DNA of 7,960 nucleotides. It comes from an uncultured Actinomycetes bacterium (GTDB taxonomy: Bacteria; Actinomycetota; Actinomycetes; Nanopelagicales; Nanopelagicaceae). The translations under genes and the position numbers were made by a program. Under the pieces are notes generated by a model. The model was not told the DNA's origin. It saw only the letters and a program-made list of their open reading frames with translations, and ran no database searches. Below are positions 6,465 through 7,960 of this stretch, piece by piece. Location: positions 1 through 7,960 of the forward strand of contig CAIMUD010000138.1 in assembly GCA_903844585.1 (NCBI GenBank), in the 5' to 3' direction. Numbering within the stretch: the stretch's first letter is position 1; each line of letters starts with the position of its first letter.

Positions 6465-7052
6465 CTAAGCACCCTTTTTGATCGCAACTATGCGACCCAT
6501 TTCAATTCCATCCAAAGAAATTTCGTGAAGGCTTGCTCCTTTAACGCCCTCCATCTCGGCAGAAGCCGACTCCCCCTTCATCGCCAAGAGTGAACCCCCG
6601 GTTTTAACCAAATGCCAACTCATTTTTTTCAGCTTTTCCAGAGGGGCGACTGCGCGAGCGGTGACAAAATCGGCGCTCTTCTTAACATCTTGGGCTCGGC
6701 CTCGAATAACTTCAATGGAGGTACCCGCCGTGGCCTCTTTTAGGAATTCAACCCGGCGCTCTAGCGGCTCAATCAGGGTAACTTTTAAATCTGGGCGAGC
6801 TAGGGCGATAACGATTCCGGGAAGGCCCGCACCTGAGCCAATATCAAACAGGGTTGCTCCCTGCGGCAGAAGTTGGGTCACTGGAAGGCAGTTAAAGATA
6901 TGGCGCTCCCAGATCCGCTCGCCTTCCCGAGGGCCGATAAGCCCTCTTTCGATCCCAGCCGTTAGTAGAAATTGGGCATAGGCGAGAATCTCCTTTTTCG
7001 AGCTCGGGAAGTACCGCTCGATCAGAGTTTCACGTGAAACCGCCTCCGCCAT
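6465..7052 (-). CDS. rsmG: 16S rRNA (guanine-N7) methyltransferase RsmG (GidB)
   Basis: Uses S-adenosylmethionine to make m7G at the position equivalent to G527 of E. coli 16S rRNA; loss of the enzyme is known to give low-level streptomycin resistance. The 195 residues are slightly short for the family but complete. Motifs: WERHIFNC (48-55), the SAM-binding FDIGSGAGLPGI (69-80), the acidic LIEPLERR (93-100), RAVAPL (133-138, Arg133) and the late AMKG (157-160). The N-terminal AVSRETL is encoded by a parS palindrome. The ATG is 7 bases beyond the jag stop codon, and the intervening bases contain no recognisable Shine-Dalgarno sequence, which suggests coupling to jag translation. GC is about 52% in the lines I counted, clearly above that of parB and the left block. 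Confidence 0.96.
   Translation of the reverse strand: MAEAVSRETLIERYFPSSKKEILAYAQFLLTAGIERGLIGPREGERIWERHIFNCLPVTQLLPQGATLFDIGSGAGLPGIVIALARPDLKVTLIEPLERRVEFLKEATAGTSIEVIRGRAQDVKKSADFVTARAVAPLEKLKKMSWHLVKTGGSLLAMKGESASAEMEGVKGASLHEISLDGIEMGRIVAIKKGA
7026..7041. other. parS: parS centromere-like site at the rsmG start
   Basis: AGTTTCACGTGAAACC contains a perfect 14-bp palindrome, GTTTCACGTGAAAC (7027-7040), identical to the inner 14 positions of the parS consensus; only the outermost base on each side differs. It lies in codons 4-9 of rsmG and is read as Val-Ser-Arg-Glu-Thr. It is the stronger of the two sites in the window, about 590 bases origin-ward of the other. ParB encoded downstream is the expected binding protein. 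Confidence 0.9.
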
Positions 7053-7059
7053 AGCTGGC

Positions 7060-7581
7060 TTACGCTGGGTAGATCACTACAAAGCGGTTTGGATCTTCGC
7101 CATCTGACTCTGAGGTAAGGCCAAGGGTCTGGATTGTGTCGTGGATGATTTTGCGTTCAAAGGCGTTCATTGGGTCGAGCTTGATTGAAGCGCCGGTGGT
7201 CTTTGCCTCCTCGGCCATCTTCTCCGCTAGAGCTGTGAGCTCCTTGCGGCGGTTAGCTCTAAATCCATCAATATCGAGCATCAAACGGCTGCGATCTCCC
7301 GTTGATGTCTGTACCGCCAAGCGAGTTAGCTCTTGAATTGCATCTAGAACCTCGCCATTTGGACCCACGAGATGGCGCAGCTTGCCGCCCACGATCGCCA
7401 GGGCTGCACGGTCGTTTTCTACATCGATATCAATATCGCCATCAAGGTCAGCGATATCTAGCAAACCCTCTAGGTAGTCAGCTGCAATATCGCCTTCTTC
7501 TTCAAGCTTTGCTACGCCTTTCGGCGCCTTCTTCTCTGTGGTCTCTTCTTTTTCGAGAACTTCTGCTGCTTTCTTAGCCAT
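7060..7581 (-). CDS. jag: KH-R3H RNA-binding protein Jag/KhpB
   Basis: Cytoplasmic single-stranded nucleic acid binding protein of the Jag/KhpB (SpoIIIJ-associated) family, known in Gram-positives to bind RNA and affect cell elongation and division. Of the 173 residues, the first 35 or so are charged (rich in Lys and Glu) and probably disordered. A KH-like domain follows (about 37-105) with the loop GPNG (73-76). The R3H domain (about 110-173) shows Arg143 and His147 in FERKIIHD and the closing SESDGEDPNRFVVIYP (157-172). The Jag-N domain of firmicute homologues is absent, as is usual in actinobacteria. A good ribosome site, AGGAGAG on the minus strand at 7588-7594, supports the start. It sits between yidC and rsmG, its standard place. 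Its precise role in this organism is unknown. Confidence 0.95.
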   Translation of the reverse strand: MAKKAAEVLEKEETTEKKAPKGVAKLEEEGDIAADYLEGLLDIADLDGDIDIDVENDRAALAIVGGKLRHLVGPNGEVLDAIQELTRLAVQTSTGDRSRLMLDIDGFRANRRKELTALAEKMAEEAKTTGASIKLDPMNAFERKIIHDTIQTLGLTSESDGEDPNRFVVIYPA

Positions 7582-7641
7582 TTTTACTCTCCTATTGAAT
7601 GGATAATCCTATTTAGTATGAATTGATGGTATTTGTCCGAA

Positions 7642-7960
7642 TTACTTTCTCTTCTTTTTCTTCTTCTTTGGTTGCTGGCGTTGGCCAGAAATATCTCCTG
7701 CCTGGCCTTCTTCGCCAGTCGGGTTTTCGCTATCTGAATCTAAAGCGCCCTCTTTGCCGTCAAGCTTTATTTTGTGGGCGCGCTTTCTCTGCAACTCTTC
7801 ATAGGCCGGCGACCCGGGAGTTGGGTTTCGCTTAATTACATAGAACTGCTGTCCCCATGTCCAGAGGTTTGTCGTTGACCAGTAGATCAAAACACCGACT
7901 GGAAAGTTAACTCCAGAAACAGCAAAGATAAGTGGGAATACATACAACATGATTTTCTGC
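7642..7960 (-). CDS. yidC: Membrane protein insertase YidC/Oxa1, C-terminal part, 5' end outside window
   Basis: Inserts and folds membrane proteins, alone or with the Sec translocon. Only the last 105 or so residues are visible; the frame is open to the right edge (reading QKIMLYVFP), so the ATG at 7948-7950 is an internal methionine. The segment [30 protein letters not shown] and [17 protein letters not shown] is the last transmembrane hairpin and post-helix region of actinobacterial YidC. A hydrophilic, acidic stretch (about [15 protein letters not shown]) follows, and the protein ends in a strongly basic [10 protein letters not shown]. Basic tails in the YidC/Oxa1 family are known to contact the ribosome, so a similar role is plausible. 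jag follows after 60 bases. Confidence 0.95.
   Translation of the reverse strand, partial: QKIMLYVFPLIFAVSGVNFPVGVLIYWSTTNLWTWGQQFYVIKRNPTPGSPAYEELQRKRAHKIKLDGKEGALDSDSENPTGEEGQAGDISGQRQQPKKKKKKRK

Noticed and set aside
7598..7606. DnaA-box-like TTATCCATT on the minus strand between yidC and jag
   Set aside because: It is a single 7/9 match with no neighbouring boxes; the real origin is expected beyond yidC, outside the window.
7582..7641. Promoter for jag-rsmG-parAB in the 60-base gap after yidC
   Set aside because: TAGGAT and TACTAA could serve as -10 elements on the minus strand, but neither has a credible -35 at proper spacing.
7948..7950. ATG as the start of a 102-residue lysine-tailed membrane protein
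   Set aside because: The frame stays open to the window edge with YidC-like residues (QKI) before it; this is the C-terminus of yidC, not a small separate gene.

Overview
This window is ordinary actinobacterial core chromosome from next to the replication origin. Five genes read rightward (murJ 3' part, trxB, trxA, a CwlM-like amidase-fold protein, a PLP aminotransferase). Five read leftward (yidC 3' end, jag/khpB, rsmG, parA, parB). The two blocks converge at base 4690/4691. The order murJ–trxB–trxA–cwlM facing parB–parA–rsmG–jag–yidC is the known actinobacterial layout, as in Mycobacterium, where rnpA, rpmH and dnaA/oriC follow beyond yidC. The origin is therefore expected past the right edge. 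Low GC (about 40-45% over most of the window by hand counts), very short intergenic gaps and a shortened gene set suggest a streamlined, low-GC actinobacterium. A freshwater planktonic lineage such as Nanopelagicales (acI) fits, but that is inference; no 16S gene is present to confirm it.

Left block (1-4690, + strand). It starts inside the lipid II flippase gene murJ and passes after 9 bases into trxB and then trxA, together a complete NADPH-dependent thioredoxin system. Next is a cytoplasmic amidase-fold protein with two peptidoglycan-binding-like repeats and an eroded zinc site. It resembles mycobacterial CwlM, a regulator of peptidoglycan synthesis, and its presence near murJ fits that. 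A fold-type I aminotransferase of unknown substrate closes the block.

Right block (4691-7960, - strand). yidC (membrane insertase), jag/khpB (RNA-binding KH-R3H protein), rsmG (16S rRNA m7G methyltransferase), parA and parB (chromosome segregation) are packed with gaps of 60, 7 and 8 bases and a final 1-base overlap. Two parS centromere-like palindromes lie in the 5' ends of rsmG and parA. ParB, ParA and their target sites are thus encoded together near the origin.

I found no mobile element, CRISPR array, tRNA, rRNA or evidently new system. The points most worth a second look are the degenerate amidase active site, the two intragenic parS sites (one overlapping the parA start codon), and a step in GC content inside parA. 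No gene-free stretch exceeds 60 bases.
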